Positions 1 to 5,586 are shown, numbered from the stretch's first letter. The stretch is 5,586 bases of DNA from Rubritepida sp. (GCA_028291485.1 JAQGHZ010000392.1:1-5586), one strand, 5' to 3'. A program made the numbers and translations. The notes: a model not told the origin generated them from the letters alone.

Positions 1-20
1 CCCGGCGCGGCCTGGGCCAG
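1..20. repeat. 20-bp direct repeat, copy in pair 2 (other copy 1090-1109)
   Basis: Bases 1-20 are identical to 1090-1109. Both copies encode LAQAAPG of the C-type CHR proteins, so the repeat is explained by conserved coding sequence after gene duplication. The match stops right after base 20; its other side lies outside the window. Confidence 0.8.
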
Positions 21-176
21 GGCGTAGCGCTTGGCGAAGGCGAGGTCGTCCATCCAGCCATGCGCCTCGACGACCATGCGGTGCATCTCGGGCAGCACGG
101 CGATGCCGCCGCCCACGCTCAGCAGCGAGATGCTGAGGAAGCCGATGACGAGCTGCCAGAGGTCGTCCTCGTCCAT
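1..176 (-). CDS. Short-chain CHR-family (chromate) transporter, C-type half, pair 2 (3' part outside window)
   Basis: The first 58 codons plus two bases of a C-type CHR half. It begins with ATG at 176-174, sharing one base with the TGA (178-176) of the N-type gene; no clear ribosome-binding site is seen, so reinitiation is likely. Readable landmarks are a first hydrophobic segment (LVIGFLSISLLSVGGGIAVL), LPEMHR, GWMDD and ALAQAAPG, where the window ends just before the expected PN. These match residue for residue with the pair-1 C-type protein in LPEMHR, WMDD and ALAQAAPG. Compared with that paralogue the N-terminus is acidic (MDEDD). The frame is intact as far as it can be read; whether the rest is intact is unknown. 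Confidence 0.87.
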   Translation of the reverse strand, partial: MDEDDLWQLVIGFLSISLLSVGGGIAVLPEMHRMVVEAHGWMDDLAFAKRYALAQAAP

Positions 177-730
177 CAGCGGTCGAGTTCCCGCCAGGAG
201 TCGAAAAGGCCGAGGGGCGCCAGCATCAGCAGCACATAGGGCATGCGCACATGCAGCATCGCGAGGGTGAGCGCGGCGAGGCCGATGCACCAGAGCGGCA
301 GCGAGGGACGCAGCTTGCTCGCCATCTTCATCGCGGTGCCCATCACCATGCCGGCCGCCGCCGCGGCGATGCCGGTCAGGATCGCGCGCACCAGCGGCAG
401 CTGCCCATAGGCGTCGTAGAGCGAGGCCACGGCGGCGAGCAGCGTCATCGGTCCGGTGAAGAGGCCGAGCGCGCAGACGATCGCACCCGTCGCGCCATGG
501 AAGCGCGTGCCGATGCCGATCGCGGTGTTGAGCGCGTTGGGGCCGGGCAGCACCTGCCCGATGCCCAGGGTCTCGGCGTATTCCTGCTCGGTCAGCCAGC
601 CCTTCTTCTCGACGAAGAAGCGCCGGGCCCAGGCATTCACGCCGCCGAAGGCGGTCAGCCCGATCTGAAGGTAGGCGAGGTAGAGAGCGGTGCGGCTGGG
701 CGGCGGCGTCGTTGCGCGATCCCCCGTCAC
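176..730 (-). CDS. Short-chain CHR-family (chromate) transporter, N-type half, pair 2
   Basis: A 184-residue membrane protein, clear paralogue of the N-type half at 1256-1870. Shared landmarks are FGGVNAWAR (28-36), the WLTEQEYA segment (45-52), GQVLPGPN (58-65), SLYDAYGQLP (103-112) and an alanine-rich IAAAAAGMVMG stretch (121-131); over the 38 residues from FGG to PGPN, 24 match by eye. Hydrophobic segments lie near 80-104, 115-134, 146-160 and 164-176. The GTG at 730 is chosen because it follows the upstream stop by 10 nt and gives the family's normal length. The open frame continues to a GTG at 829, but those residues are low-complexity and overlap the upstream gene by 89 nt. The paralogue's QGEKA-type tail is missing; the protein ends soon after the last hydrophobic segment (DSWRELDR). 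The next gene starts on the last base of its stop. Confidence 0.86.
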   Translation of the reverse strand: MTGDRATTPPPSRTALYLAYLQIGLTAFGGVNAWARRFFVEKKGWLTEQEYAETLGIGQVLPGPNALNTAIGIGTRFHGATGAIVCALGLFTGPMTLLAAVASLYDAYGQLPLVRAILTGIAAAAAGMVMGTAMKMASKLRPSLPLWCIGLAALTLAMLHVRMPYVLLMLAPLGLFDSWRELDR

Positions 731-744
731 AGCACGGGACTCAT
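722..744 (-). promoter_or_regulatory. Initiation region of pair-2 N-type gene: mini-ORF and small hairpin
   Basis: On the minus strand an ATG (744-742) overlaps the TGA of the upstream CHR gene (ATGA) but opens only the five codons MSPVL before a TGA at 729-727. That TGA overlaps the in-frame GTG (730-728) of the next gene. CCCGT (738-734) can pair with ACGGG (727-723), extendable by a T-G wobble, placing the GTG in a 6-nt loop. No good Shine-Dalgarno sequence is seen. Sequence facts are direct; a regulatory role is inference. Confidence 0.4.
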
Positions 745-1259
745 AACAGTGCGAGCCCCAGCAGGCCGCCGCCGGCGAGCACCCAGAGCGGCGAGTACTT
801 CGTGCGCCAGATGAAGACCGTCGAGGCACCGATGATGACGAAGCTCAGCCAGCTCGTGCCCGCCGCCTGCGCCATGACGAGGCCGGAGGCCGCGATGAGC
901 CCGACCGCGATGGGCACCAGTCCGAACTGCGCCGGCTTCATCCAGGTGTTGCCGCGCAGCCGGATGGTCAGCCCCGCCATGATCCAGGCGAGGCAGGCGG
1001 CCGGCACCAGCATGCCGAGCGTCGCCGCCATCATCCCGGCAGGGCCCGCGATGTGCCAGCCCATCACGGAGGCCGCGAGGATGTTCGGCCCCGGCGCGGC
1101 CTGGGCCAGCGCGAAGAGCTGGCTGAAGGTCGCGTCGTCCATCCAGTGGTGCACGTCGACGAGCAGCCGGTGCATCTCCGGCAGAATGGCGATGGCGCCG
1201 CCGATCGCGAGGAAGGAGAGCGTGCCGAAGGCGATAAGGATCTGGCCAAGGAGGATCAT
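741..1259 (-). CDS. Short-chain CHR-family (chromate) transporter, C-type half, pair 1
   Basis: A 172-residue integral membrane protein, partner of the preceding N-type half. The start is the ATG at 1259 in an ATGA overlap with the upstream stop; the frame is open further upstream, but that part is only an out-of-frame reading of the N-type gene. Family features are GGAIAILPEMHR (20-31), the WMDD segment (39-42) and ALAQAAPGPN (50-59), the C-half version of the PGPN signature. Hydrophobic segments are at about 3-25, 72-98, 108-132, 134-150 and 155-172, and the protein ends within the last of these. Short-chain CHR systems are reported to need both halves, which is consistent with the tight overlap here. 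Substrate is not determinable: chromate efflux is the textbook role, sulfate or another oxyanion is possible. Confidence 0.9.
   Translation of the reverse strand: MILLGQILIAFGTLSFLAIGGAIAILPEMHRLLVDVHHWMDDATFSQLFALAQAAPGPNILAASVMGWHIAGPAGMMAATLGMLVPAACLAWIMAGLTIRLRGNTWMKPAQFGLVPIAVGLIAASGLVMAQAAGTSWLSFVIIGASTVFIWRTKYSPLWVLAGGGLLGLALL
1090..1109. repeat. 20-bp direct repeat, copy in pair 1 (other copy 1-20)
   Basis: Exact partner of bases 1-20, within the LAQAAPG codons of the pair-1 C-type CHR gene. Offset between copies is 1089 bp, close to the ~1.1-kb period of the duplicated N+C gene pair. Confidence 0.8.
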
Positions 1260-1870
1260 GGCTTCGCCCTCTCCCCTTGGGCCTTCTCCCCTTGGGTCAC
1301 CCGCGCATGCCGCAGCGAGATCCAGATGCCGAGCGGCGCCAGGATCACCACGATCAGCGGCAGCGGCACGCGCAGCCAGGCGGCGGCCAGCATGGCGAGA
1401 AGCCCGACGGCGACGAGCTGCAGCGGCGCCTTCAGGTTGAAGCCCATCTTGAGCGCCATGCCGATCACCATGCCTGCCGCGGCCGCGGCCACGCCCTCCA
1501 TGAAGGGCGCCACGCGCGGCAGGTCGCCATAGGCATCGTAGAGCAGCGACAGGACGATCAGGATGCAGAGCGGACCGATATAGAGGCCGCAGGTCGCCAG
1601 CAGCGCGCCCGTCAGCCCATGGAAGCCGCGTCCGATCATCACCGAGGCATTGCCGACGTTCGGGCCGGGCAGGATCTGGCCCATGCCGAGCACCGAGGCG
1701 TATTCGCGTTCGCTGAGCCACTTGCGCTCCTCGACGATCACGTGGCGCGCCCAGGGTCCCACGCCGCCGAAGCCGAGCGCGCCGATCTTCGCGAAGCCCA
1801 GGAAGAGCTCCAGCTTTCCAGGGACCCTGGAGCCCGTCCCAGCCCCCTGTTGGGGCGAGTTCTCAACCAC
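1256..1870 (-). CDS. Short-chain CHR-family (chromate) transporter, N-type half, pair 1
   Basis: A 204-residue inner-membrane protein of the CHR family (Pfam Chromate_transp), whose members move chromate or sulfate-like anions. Signatures are FGGVGPWAR (34-42), the W-L-x-E-x-E-Y segment (51-57) and GQILPGPN (64-71). Hydrophobic stretches follow at about 86-112, 124-141, 149-166 and 169-185. The start is a GTG at 1870, inside the last codons of the amidohydrolase; no closer start exists before the conserved region, and only a weak GGAG 13 nt upstream is seen, so coupling is likely. Its length is that of one half of a long-chain ChrA, and it is followed by the complementary C-type half with a 4-nt overlap, as in known two-gene short-chain CHR systems such as Bacillus subtilis ywrB/ywrA. 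The C-terminal tail (QGEKA-QGERA) is built from a 15-bp tandem repeat absent from its paralogue. Confidence 0.9.
   Translation of the reverse strand: MVENSPQQGAGTGSRVPGKLELFLGFAKIGALGFGGVGPWARHVIVEERKWLSEREYASVLGMGQILPGPNVGNASVMIGRGFHGLTGALLATCGLYIGPLCILIVLSLLYDAYGDLPRVAPFMEGVAAAAAGMVIGMALKMGFNLKAPLQLVAVGLLAMLAAAWLRVPLPLIVVILAPLGIWISLRHARVTQGEKAQGERAKP
1267..1278 (-). promoter_or_regulatory. Ribosome binding site of the pair-1 C-type CHR gene
   Basis: AAGGGGAGAGGG on the minus strand lies 7 nt (from its last G) before the ATG at 1259. It is strong compared with the other CHR genes in this window and falls inside the 15-bp repeat, within the coding region of the upstream half. Confidence 0.6.
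1267..1296 (-). repeat. 15-bp tandem repeat, two copies (14 of 15 bases identical)
   Basis: Units 1267-1281 and 1282-1296 differ only at 1269/1284. On the coding strand each unit is purine-rich (CCAAGGGGAGA core) and encodes QGEKA then QGERA at the end of the N-type CHR protein. The unit nearest the next gene also supplies the purine-rich ribosome-binding sequence of the C-type gene. Confidence 0.85.
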
Positions 1871-3041
1871 GGGGCAGGAGCTGCTCCGCCAGCGTCACCC
1901 AGTAGCTCGCGCCCACGGGCAGGATCTCGTCGTTGAAGTCGTAGAGCGGGTGGTGGACGCCGGGATCCTTGTCGGTCCTGCCGCCGCCCAGCATGAGATA
2001 GGCGCCCGGCCTTTCGTTCAGCATGAAGGAGAAGTCCTCGGCGCCCATGGTGGGCTTGGCCATGTGCTTCACGCGCTGCTCGCCGCCCACCGCCCGGGCG
2101 GCCTTCAGCGCGAGCTGCGTGCTCTCGGGCTCGTTCACCGTCGCGGGATAGGCGCGCTTGAACTCGGCCGTGGCGATGGCGCCGAAGCTGGACGCGATGC
2201 CGGTGACCAGCGCCTTGAACTTCTCCTCCAGCAGGTCGCCGACCTCGGGCAGGAACCAGCGCGCGGTGCCGAGCATGGTCACCGTCTCGGGGATCACGTT
2301 GTAGGTGTGGCCGCCATTGATGTGGCCGATGGTGATGACGCCCGCATCCGAGGCGTCCAGGTTGCGCGCGACGACCGATTGCAGCGCCTGCACGATGGCC
2401 GCGGCGATCACGATCGGGTCGTTGCCCTGGAAGGGCAGGGCGCCATGCGCGCCCTTGCCGGTGATCGTGGCCTCGAGATTGGCGACGGCGGCCATCACCG
2501 GCCCCTCGCGCCAGACGAAGGTGCCGGCCGGCGCGCCGGGCCAGTTGTGCAGGCCAAAGACGCGGTCCATCGGGAAGCGGTCGAACAGGCCTTCGGCGAC
2601 CATCACGCCGCCGCCGGCCAGGTTCTCCTCGGCGGGCTGGAAGATCACATGGACCGTGCCGTCGAAGTTGCGCGTCTCGGCGAGGTACTTCGCCGCGCCG
2701 AGCAGCATGGTGGTGTGCCCGTCATGGCCGCAGGCGTGCATCTTGCCGGGGACGGTGGAGGCATGCGGCAGGCCGTTGGCCTCGAGGATCGGCAGCGCGT
2801 CCATGTCGGCGCGCAGGCCGATGGCCTTGCCGGACTTTCCTCGATGACCGTGGATCACGCCGACCACGCCGGTTTTCGCCAGGCCCGTCACCACCGCGTC
2901 GCAGCCGAACTCGCGAAGCTTCTCCGCGACGATGCCGGCGGTGCGGAATTCCTCGAAGCCGAGCTCAGGGTGCATGTGGAAGTCGCGGCGCCATTCCGTC
3001 ATCTCGGGGTGGAATTCAGCGACGCGGTTGATGATAGGCAT
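1863..3041 (-). CDS. M20D-family metal-dependent amidohydrolase (hippurate / N-acyl-amino-acid hydrolase type)
   Basis: A 392-residue cytoplasmic hydrolase (no signal peptide) expected to cleave the amide bond of an N-acyl amino acid or similar compound using two metal ions. Length is normal for M20D. Motifs in order: RRDFHMHPELGFEE (18-31), RADMDALPI (78-85 region), MHACGHDGHT (101-110), FQPAEEN (135-140 region), HNWPGAPAG (165-173), GKGAHGALP (195-203) with the dimerisation-domain His199, MGAEDFS (332-338) and VHHPLYDFND (362-371). Predicted metal ligands are C104, H106, E139, H165 and H364, with E138 as the catalytic base; all are present, so the enzyme should be active. ATG at 3041 is preceded by GAGGAG. 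Family members act on hippurate, indole-acetyl amino acids, N-acetyl-diaminopimelate and others; motifs alone do not separate them. Its stop overlaps the following CHR gene by 8 nt. Confidence 0.95.
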   Translation of the reverse strand: MPIINRVAEFHPEMTEWRRDFHMHPELGFEEFRTAGIVAEKLREFGCDAVVTGLAKTGVVGVIHGHRGKSGKAIGLRADMDALPILEANGLPHASTVPGKMHACGHDGHTTMLLGAAKYLAETRNFDGTVHVIFQPAEENLAGGGVMVAEGLFDRFPMDRVFGLHNWPGAPAGTFVWREGPVMAAVANLEATITGKGAHGALPFQGNDPIVIAAAIVQALQSVVARNLDASDAGVITIGHINGGHTYNVIPETVTMLGTARWFLPEVGDLLEEKFKALVTGIASSFGAIATAEFKRAYPATVNEPESTQLALKAARAVGGEQRVKHMAKPTMGAEDFSFMLNERPGAYLMLGGGRTDKDPGVHHPLYDFNDEILPVGASYWVTLAEQLLPRG

Positions 3042-3052
3042 GTAAAGAACGA

Positions 3053-3058
3053 CTCCTC
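3053..3058 (-). promoter_or_regulatory. Ribosome binding site of the M20 amidohydrolase
   Basis: GAGGAG on the minus strand lies 11 nt before the ATG at 3041, inside the 23-nt gap after the SDR-like gene. The gap holds no visible terminator, so the two genes are probably read on one transcript. Confidence 0.65.
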
Positions 3059-3064
3059 AGAGCA

Positions 3065-3895
3065 TCAAGAAAACGTCTGACGCAGCCCCTCGGCAAGGGG
3101 GCGGGGCTGGATACCGAGAATTTCACGCATGGGCTGGATGTCGAAATCCTTATCCTCGGTGAGGCGGCGGATCTCCTCCGCGCCGATCCGGGGCAGGAAG
3201 GGCAGGATGCGGGCGAGGGGGCTGGCGGCCATCAGCAGCGTGGCGGGCAAGGGCAGGACCAGCCGCGGCGCGATCCCGGCGGCACGCGCCACCGCGGCGC
3301 AGAAGTCGCGATAGGCGAGGGGCTCGGGGCCGGCGATGGTGATGACCTGCGCCTCCGGCTCCGTCAGGGACGCGGCGGCGATCAGGCTGCGCGTCACATC
3401 GTCCTGGTGGATGGGCTGGACGAGGTTTCTCCCGCCGCCGGGCAGCGGCAGGACCGGCAGCCGCCGCATCAGGGCGGCGAGGCGCTGGACGTTGTCCTCG
3501 CCCTCGGCGCCGTAGATCATCGTGGGGTGCAGCAGGACGCCGGCACGTCCGCTGGCGAGGAAGGCCGATTCGCCCGCGCGCACGCCGTCGCCATGGGAGT
3601 CCGGCCAGCGGGAATAGCGCCGCGTGCTGCCCATGAAGACGAAGCGTGCGCCCTGCGGCGCGACGGCGAGGATGGCCGCCGCGTTGCGCGCATGGGCGCA
3701 GGAGATGACGATGTCCGCGCCTTCCAGCGCCGCGCGCAGCGAGGCGGGGTCGCGGAGATCGGCCACCACATGCGGCGCCTCGATCCCCAGCGCGGACCAT
3801 TTCGCCGCGCTCCGCACCACGACACGGAAGGGCCGTCCCAGCGATCGGCAGAGCGCCGAGCCGGAGCGGCCCGACGCGCCGATGACCGCGATCAC
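3065..3895 (-). CDS. NAD(P)-binding epimerase/dehydratase-like protein (atypical SDR)
   Basis: A 276-residue soluble Rossmann-fold protein. The glycine-rich nucleotide loop GASGRSG is at residues 6-12 directly after the first beta strand, which supports the GTG start at 3895; an SD-like GAAGGG lies 8 nt upstream. Other family landmarks are ADLRDP (45-50), the FMGS strand (87-90), HPTMIYG (123-129), the PIHQDDV motif (161-167) and the AGPEPL segment (188-193). These resemble extended/atypical SDRs of the NAD-dependent epimerase and NDUFA9-like groups. The classical YxxxK catalytic pair is absent: the protein has only two lysines (K32, K249) and neither is four residues after a Tyr. Its chemistry is therefore uncertain. 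It starts 12 nt after the dehydratase stop and precedes the amidohydrolase by 23 nt, so it is probably co-transcribed and may act on a sugar acid or related intermediate. Confidence 0.88.
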   Translation of the reverse strand: MIAVIGASGRSGSALCRSLGRPFRVVVRSAAKWSALGIEAPHVVADLRDPASLRAALEGADIVISCAHARNAAAILAVAPQGARFVFMGSTRRYSRWPDSHGDGVRAGESAFLASGRAGVLLHPTMIYGAEGEDNVQRLAALMRRLPVLPLPGGGRNLVQPIHQDDVTRSLIAAASLTEPEAQVITIAGPEPLAYRDFCAAVARAAGIAPRLVLPLPATLLMAASPLARILPFLPRIGAEEIRRLTEDKDFDIQPMREILGIQPRPLAEGLRQTFS

Positions 3896-3903
3896 CCGTT
3901 TAA

Positions 3904-3909
3904 CCCTTC
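3904..3909 (-). promoter_or_regulatory. Ribosome binding site of the SDR-like gene
   Basis: GAAGGG on the minus strand sits 8 nt before the GTG start at 3895 and overlaps the TGA stop of the dehydratase (3910-3908). It supports the GTG start and implies translational coupling between the two genes. Confidence 0.6.
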
Positions 3910-5586
3910 ACCGGCCTTCAGGCAGGAGGAAGCGCAGATCCGCGCCATCAGGCGCCTGGAGCACCTCGCGCCGGACCAGTGCGTCCCAGCCGCGCTTGGG
4001 CTCGGCCTTGGCCGACCACTCGGCGCGGCGCTTCGCCAGCTCGGCCTCGTCCACCAGCAGGTCGAGGCTGCGGTTCTTCACCGAGAGGCGGATGCGGTCG
4101 CCGGTCTTCACCAGGGCGAGCGGGCCGCCCGCCTCGGCCTCGGGCGAGATGTGCAGCACCACCGTGCCGAAGGCCGTGCCGGACATGCGGCAGTCGCTCA
4201 TCCGCACCATGTCCTTCACGCCGGCGCGGGCCAGCTTGCGCGGGATGGGCAGGTAGCCCGCCTCCGGGAAGCCGGCCGAGCTCAGCGGGCCGGCGCCCTT
4301 CAGGATGGTGATGTCGTCCTTGGTGACGTCGAGATCGTCGCTGTCGATCCGGGCGGCGAGGTCCTCCACGCCGTCGAAGACCATGCAGCGGGCCTCGGTC
4401 TCGAAGAGGGATTCGGTGGCCGCGCTGCGCTTGAGGATCGCGCCGTCGGGTGCCAGCGAGCCGAAGAGCGAGACGATGCCGCCCACCGGGGAGACCGGCG
4501 CGTTGCGCGCCTTGATATAGGTGCGGTCGACGAATTTCGGCCCGGCGCCGAGGCGATCGCCCAGGGTGACGCCGTCCAGGTCCTTGGTGTCGAGATGCAG
4601 CAGGTCGCGGATCTCGTGCAGCAGGGCGACCATGCCGCCGGCCGCGTGGAAATCCTCCATGTAGCCTTCGCCGGTGGGCTTCAGGTCCACCAGCACCGGC
4701 GTCGTGTCGGAAAGCGCGTTGAGGCGATGGTAGTCGATCTTGATGCCCACGCGCCCGGCGATGGCGGCCAGGTGCACCAGCGCATTGGTCGAGCCGCCGA
4801 GCGCCAGCAGCACGCGCAGCGCGTTCTCGACGCTGTGTTCCGTGATGAGCTCGGCCGGCTTCACCGGCTTGTGGATCAGGCGGACGGCTTGGGCGCCGGC
4901 TTCTTCGGCGGCGCGCAGCCGGTCGGAATGCACGGCCGGGATGCTGGCGGCGTCCAGCGGCATGAAGCCGAGCGTGCTGGTCAGGCAGGCCATGGTGCTG
5001 GCCGTGCCCATCACGCCGCAGGTGCCGGCGGTGACGGCGAGCGAGCCCTCGATCTCGTGGATTCGCTCCTCGGAGACGTCGCCGGCGCGGTAGCGCGCCC
5101 AGTAGCGGCGGCAGTCGGTGCAGGCGGCCAGCCGCTCGCCCTGGTAGCGGTTGGCGCTCATCGGCCCGACCACGAGCTGCACGGCCGGCACGCCGGCGGA
5201 GGCGGCGGCCATGAGCTGGGCGGGCACCGTCTTGTCGCAGCCGCCGACCAGGACGACGGAATCCATGGGCTGGGCCGCGATCATCGCCTCGGTGTCGAGG
5301 GCCATGAGGTTGCGGTAGTGCATGGAGCAGGGGGTGAGATAGGGCTCGCAGAGGCTGATCGTCGGGAAGGCCATGGGCAGGCCGCCGGCCATCAGCACGC
5401 CGCGCTTCACGGCCTCGATGAGCTCGGGCGCGCTGCGGTGGCAGTTGTTGAGGTCGCTGCCGGTGTCGACGATGCCGACCACGGGGCGGGCCAGCGCCTC
5501 GGCCGAGTAGCCCATGGATTTCGCGAAGGAGCGGCGGAGGTAGAGGGCGAATTCCTTGTCGCCGTAATTCGCCGCGTTGCGCGCCA
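3908..5586 (-). CDS. IlvD/Edd-family dehydratase, probable sugar-acid (aldonate) dehydratase; N-terminus cut by window edge
   Basis: Cytoplasmic Fe-S and Mg-dependent dehydratase that removes water from a 2,3-dihydroxy acid to give a 2-keto-3-deoxy acid. The frame is open to the window edge, giving about 558 residues; the frame upstream of the first internal Met (5515) still reads as family sequence (NYGDKEF..LYLRRSFAKSMGYS), so that Met is not the start. Numbering from that Met, the three expected [2Fe-2S] cysteines are C25 (NNCH), C93 (GGCDKT) and C166 (TCGVMGTAST). Their spacing (68 and 73 residues) equals that recalled for Rhizobium L-arabonate dehydratase. Mg ligand candidates are E57, D94, K95 (carbamylated Lys) and E418; the catalytic base is S445 in the CRMSGTAFG motif. 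CTDCRRYWARYRAG (132-145) is typical of the sugar-acid branch, arguing against biosynthetic IlvD. The exact substrate cannot be told. About 10 N-terminal residues are probably missing. It is the most upstream gene seen in the operon. Confidence 0.93.
   Translation of the reverse strand, partial: ARNAANYGDKEFALYLRRSFAKSMGYSAEALARPVVGIVDTGSDLNNCHRSAPELIEAVKRGVLMAGGLPMAFPTISLCEPYLTPCSMHYRNLMALDTEAMIAAQPMDSVVLVGGCDKTVPAQLMAAASAGVPAVQLVVGPMSANRYQGERLAACTDCRRYWARYRAGDVSEERIHEIEGSLAVTAGTCGVMGTASTMACLTSTLGFMPLDAASIPAVHSDRLRAAEEAGAQAVRLIHKPVKPAELITEHSVENALRVLLALGGSTNALVHLAAIAGRVGIKIDYHRLNALSDTTPVLVDLKPTGEGYMEDFHAAGGMVALLHEIRDLLHLDTKDLDGVTLGDRLGAGPKFVDRTYIKARNAPVSPVGGIVSLFGSLAPDGAILKRSAATESLFETEARCMVFDGVEDLAARIDSDDLDVTKDDITILKGAGPLSSAGFPEAGYLPIPRKLARAGVKDMVRMSDCRMSGTAFGTVVLHISPEAEAGGPLALVKTGDRIRLSVKNRSLDLLVDEAELAKRRAEWSAKAEPKRGWDALVRREVLQAPDGADLRFLLPEGR

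Noticed and set aside
731..829. N-terminal extension of the pair-2 N-type gene to a GTG at 829
   Set aside because: It would overlap the upstream gene by 89 nt and adds 33 Ser/Arg-rich residues unlike any CHR N-terminus.
1260..1721. N-terminal extension of the pair-1 C-type gene up to base 1721
   Set aside because: This part is the N-type gene read in another frame. Homology starts at the ATG at 1259, which forms a typical ATGA overlap.
741..1870. N1 and C1 as one long-chain ChrA broken by a frameshift
   Set aside because: Both pairs in the window are split at the same place with clean stop/start overlaps, and C1 has its own strong ribosome-binding site. This matches genuine two-gene short-chain CHR systems.
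251..1936. Other plus-strand frames opposite the CHR genes (e.g. 251-814, 712-1440, 1277-1936)
   Set aside because: Low-complexity Arg/Ala/Pro/His-rich translations with no recognisable motif, all shadows of the minus-strand transporter genes.
3042..3064. Possible terminator or promoter between the SDR-like gene and the amidohydrolase
   Set aside because: Only 23 nt, with a ribosome-binding site and no GC-rich stem followed by a T run.
1650..3080. Long plus-strand open frame (476 codons) antisense to the amidohydrolase
   Set aside because: Its translation is Arg/Gly/Ala/His-rich with no family motif, and it lies opposite a gene with a complete M20D motif set. High GC commonly leaves such antisense frames open.
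3150..3825. Overlapping minus-strand frames within the SDR-like gene (3150-3800, 3517-3825)
   Set aside because: Arg-rich out-of-frame translations; the third frame has the intact Rossmann motif and the right length.

Overview
The window is GC-rich and fully coding. Every supported gene lies on the minus strand, so transcription runs from base 5586 down to base 1. Base composition, frequent GTG starts and the gene families suggest a high-GC proteobacterium. An alphaproteobacterium such as a member of the Acetobacteraceae is plausible, but this is inference; there is no rRNA or other phylogenetic marker here.

In transcription order the genes are: (1) an IlvD/Edd-family dehydratase, cut at its N-terminus by the window edge (3908-5586); (2) a small NAD(P)-binding, epimerase-like protein of the atypical SDR type (3065-3895); (3) an M20D zinc amidohydrolase of the hippurate/N-acyl-amino-acid hydrolase type (1863-3041); (4, 5) a first pair of short-chain CHR-family (chromate transporter) half-proteins, N-type (1256-1870) and C-type (741-1259); (6, 7) a second, diverged pair, N-type (176-730) and C-type (1-176, running off the window). 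Junctions are a 12-nt gap, a 23-nt gap, an 8-nt overlap, a 4-nt ATGA overlap, a 10-nt gap and a 1-nt overlap. No stretch longer than 23 bases is non-coding. No promoter, terminator, RNA gene, CRISPR or mobile element is visible. This layout looks like one operon whose promoter and end both lie outside the window.

The three enzymes are soluble and look catabolic. The dehydratase carries the GxCDK, TCGxMGTAST and CTDCRRYW signatures of the sugar-acid dehydratase branch rather than the branched-chain amino-acid enzyme. The M20D protein has a complete metal site. The four CHR half-proteins form two N+C pairs that descend from an ancient tandem duplication. CHR proteins are known for chromate export or sulfate uptake, but no chrB-type regulator or chromate reductase is seen here. 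Linkage to a sugar-acid or amide catabolic operon leaves open that the transported anion is something else.

The less ordinary points are the doubled CHR pair inside a catabolic operon, a five-codon mini-ORF plus hairpin at the start of the second pair, a 15-bp tandem repeat that both encodes the tail of one transporter half and supplies the ribosome-binding site of the next, and an SDR-like protein lacking the classical Tyr-Lys catalytic pair. None of these is proof of a new system.
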